The notes under the pieces are model-generated. The model was not told the DNA's origin. It searched no databases and saw only the letters and a list, made by a program, of their open reading frames with translations. This document shows positions 62,295-64,000 of a stretch of 64,000 nt of DNA, in pieces (positions within the stretch are counted from its first letter, which is position 1; the number at the start of each line of letters is the position of its first letter). The stretch comes from UBA668 sp041394605 (lineage in GTDB: Bacteria; Actinomycetota; Acidimicrobiia; Acidimicrobiales; Ilumatobacteraceae): the NCBI GenBank assembly GCA_041394605.1, contig JAWKHX010000011.1, forward strand, positions 124,001 through 188,000, in the 5' to 3' direction. The position numbers were made by a program, and so were the translations under genes.

Positions 62295-64000
62295 TCAGTC
62301 GGCGGTCAGGTGGAGCAGCACGACGCTGTCCGGGTTGAGCGGGGGCACCTGCACCCCATGGGCAGCCAGTTGACGACCGGTGAGCCGGACGCCTCCGTCC
62401 TCCACCGCCACCCGGGAGCGGCCCATCGACCAGCCCTGCCGTGGCAGTGGCACCGTGGTGACGGAGTACACCGCGGCCGAGTCCAGCCCCGGCAGGCGCA
62501 GCGGCGGCGGGGCCAGCGAGATGCCGGTGGCCAGTTGAGCGACGCTCACCAGCGCCTCCCGCCGGTCAGCGGCGTAGACGCCATGGGCCAGCGCGGTGAC
62601 GTCCGGCCCGCTGCAGAGTGGGTCGAACCGTACGGCGTCGCCACCGTGCAGCAGCGGCCGGAACCGCTGGTGCAACGCCACCATCTCGGCCAACTGGGTG
62701 CGCTCCGCGTCATCCAGCCCCAACAGGTTCCACTCGATGCCCATGTGGCCGAACAGGGCGGTCGCCGCCCGGAACGCCAGCGTGTGCATGCGACCGGTGG
62801 TGTGCGCCACCGGCCCGCCGATGTGCGAACCCATCAGCTCCGGCGGCAGCAGCATGGACACGCCGCGCTGGATCAACTGGCGCTCGTGAGCGTCGATGCA
62901 GTCGCTGGCCCACACCCGGTCCGTGCGGGCGAGGATGCCGACGTCCATCCGCCCGCCGCCGCTGGAGCAACTCTCGAACTCCACCTGCGGGTGCAATGCC
63001 CTCAGCTCGTCCAGCAGCCGGTAGACGGCCAGGGTCTGGGCGTGCGTGCCGGCCGAGCCGCGCTCCCCCGCCGCCTGCACATGGTGGCGGTTCATGTCCC
63101 ACTTCACGAAGGCGATGTCGTGGTCGGTGAGGACGGCGTGCATCTGGTCGCGCACGTGGGCGTACGCATCCGGGCGGGCCAGGTCCAGCACCAGTTGGTG
63201 GCGAGCCAGCACCGGCTCGTAGCGCAGGTCCACCAGCGCCCAGTCCGGGTGGAAGCGGTACAGGTCGCTGTCCGGGTTCACCATCTCCGGCTCGAACCAC
63301 AGCCCGAACTCCATCCCCAGCGACCGCACGTGCTCGATCAGCGGCCCCAGCCCCTGCGGATGGGCATCCGCGGACACCACCCAGTCGCCCAACCCGGAGC
63401 GGTCGTCGCGGCGCGACCCGAACCAGCCGTCGTCCAGCACGTACCGCTCGGCCCCGACCTCGGCCGCGGCGGTGGCCAGCGCCTTCAGCCGCTCCAGGTC
63501 GTGGTCGAAGTACACGGCCTCCCAGGTGTTGACCAGCACCGGCCGGGGTCGCTGCGGGTGCGACGGGCGGGCCCGCAGCCAACGGTGATATCCCCACGAC
63601 GCCGGGGTCAGGCCCTCGCCATACGTGCCGTGGACCCATGGGGTGGCGTACGCCTGGCCGGGCTCCAGCGCCAACTCGCCCGGGTGCAGCAACTCGCCGG
63701 CCTGCACCACGGCGCGCCCGTCGGGCAGCACCTCGGCCAACCACTGCCAGTTGCCACTCCACCCGAGATGCACGCCCCACACCTCGCCCGCCCACTCGCC
63801 GAAGCCTTCCGTGCCGGCGAACACCAGCGGCACATGCTCCTGCGACGACCGCCCGCTGCGATTCTCGCTGGTGATCGCCCCGGACACGAAGGGCTGGCGG
63901 ACGGGCTGGAACTCCCGCGCCCACCGCCCGTCGAACCGCAGCACCTCTCGGGCGTGCGCCGGCAGGGGCAGACTGACCAACAGGTGGTCCACCAGGTAGC
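62295..64000 (-). CDS. Alpha-galactosidase, GH36 family (5' end outside window)
   Basis: At least 568 residues. The barrel has VNTWEAVYFDHDLERLKALA, YVLDDGWFGSRRDDRSGLGDW, catalytic nucleophile Asp in FVKWDMNRH, and acid/base Asp in RVWASDCIDAHERQLIQRG; GGRMDVGILARTD and GHMGIEWNLLGLDD are family-typical. The frame is open at the window edge, so roughly the first 130 residues are missing. Releases alpha-galactose from raffinose-type sugars. It precedes lacZ in the same operon, giving a galactoside-degrading unit. Confidence 0.94.
   Translation of the reverse strand, partial: YLVDHLLVSLPLPAHAREVLRFDGRWAREFQPVRQPFVSGAITSENRSGRSSQEHVPLVFAGTEGFGEWAGEVWGVHLGWSGNWQWLAEVLPDGRAVVQAGELLHPGELALEPGQAYATPWVHGTYGEGLTPASWGYHRWLRARPSHPQRPRPVLVNTWEAVYFDHDLERLKALATAAAEVGAERYVLDDGWFGSRRDDRSGLGDWVVSADAHPQGLGPLIEHVRSLGMEFGLWFEPEMVNPDSDLYRFHPDWALVDLRYEPVLARHQLVLDLARPDAYAHVRDQMHAVLTDHDIAFVKWDMNRHHVQAAGERGSAGTHAQTLAVYRLLDELRALHPQVEFESCSSGGGRMDVGILARTDRVWASDCIDAHERQLIQRGVSMLLPPELMGSHIGGPVAHTTGRMHTLAFRAATALFGHMGIEWNLLGLDDAERTQLAEMVALHQRFRPLLHGGDAVRFDPLCSGPDVTALAHGVYAADRREALVSVAQLATGISLAPPPLRLPGLDSAAVYSVTTVPLPRQGWSMGRSRVAVEDGGVRLTGRQLAAHGVQVPPLNPDSVVLLHLTAD

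Overview
This is a high-GC chromosomal segment, densely packed and mostly coding, from an actinobacterium. The mix of GatCAB, myo-inositol-phosphate synthase, PAC2, DUF3054, many GTG starts and apparent leaderless promoters fits that phylum. An Acidimicrobiia-like organism (for example an Ilumatobacter relative) is my best guess, but no rRNA or tRNA gene is present to prove it. I saw no prophage, transposase or CRISPR array.

Layout. 1-3.4 kb: end of gnd, zwf and a polytopic membrane protein. 3.45-10 kb: a divergent cobalamin locus. On the minus strand is a corrinoid ABC importer preceded by a cobalamin riboswitch and a four-segment Shine-Dalgarno switch; on the plus strand is cobO-cobU-cobT-cobS plus a HAD phosphatase. 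10-14.7 kb: a PatB-type C-S lyase, an aspartate aminotransferase, SerC and a PAC2 protein. 14.7-21 kb: a CPA2 antiporter, an MMPL/RND transporter, a tandem AhpD-like protein with an in-frame TGA where the second Cys of CxxC is expected (probable selenoprotein), and a TrkA-type K+ channel. 21-26.5 kb: a Phd/PIN toxin-antitoxin pair, an isolated EF-Tu domain-2 protein, a Cys phosphatase, MetY and an OafA-like acyltransferase. 26.6-30.1 kb: ilvB-ilvN-ilvC behind a leader peptide (MRAHPASELVVLIV) and an attenuator. 30.1-31.8 kb: an AT-richer stretch of unrecognised small proteins.

31.8-38.1 kb: inositol-phosphate synthase, 5-formyl-THF cyclo-ligase, two exported proteins, a flavin reductase, DUF3054, and a MoaD-like/BNR-repeat pair. 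38.2-40.3 kb: a sulfur module (SQR-like flavoprotein, DsrC/TusE, DsrE2) behind a TACCCCTAGGGGTA palindrome typical of CsoR/CstR sites. 40.4-45.3 kb: a family-2 glycosyltransferase fused to an EAL domain, divergent from a GH18 chitinase. 45.3-56 kb: a methyltransferase, ilvD, a GGDEF-EAL protein, an OmpR/HK pair, a TetR/membrane-protein pair, a fragment duplicated from the histidine kinase, and an ECF sigma factor with an anti-sigma-like partner. 56-64 kb: gatCAB, then a beta-galactosidase and a 5'-incomplete GH36 alpha-galactosidase.

Two cautions. Seven genes need 15 single-base indels in total to read through, mostly in G/C runs, which looks like sequence error rather than decay. Several families of 44-49 bp palindromic repeats lie at gene ends.
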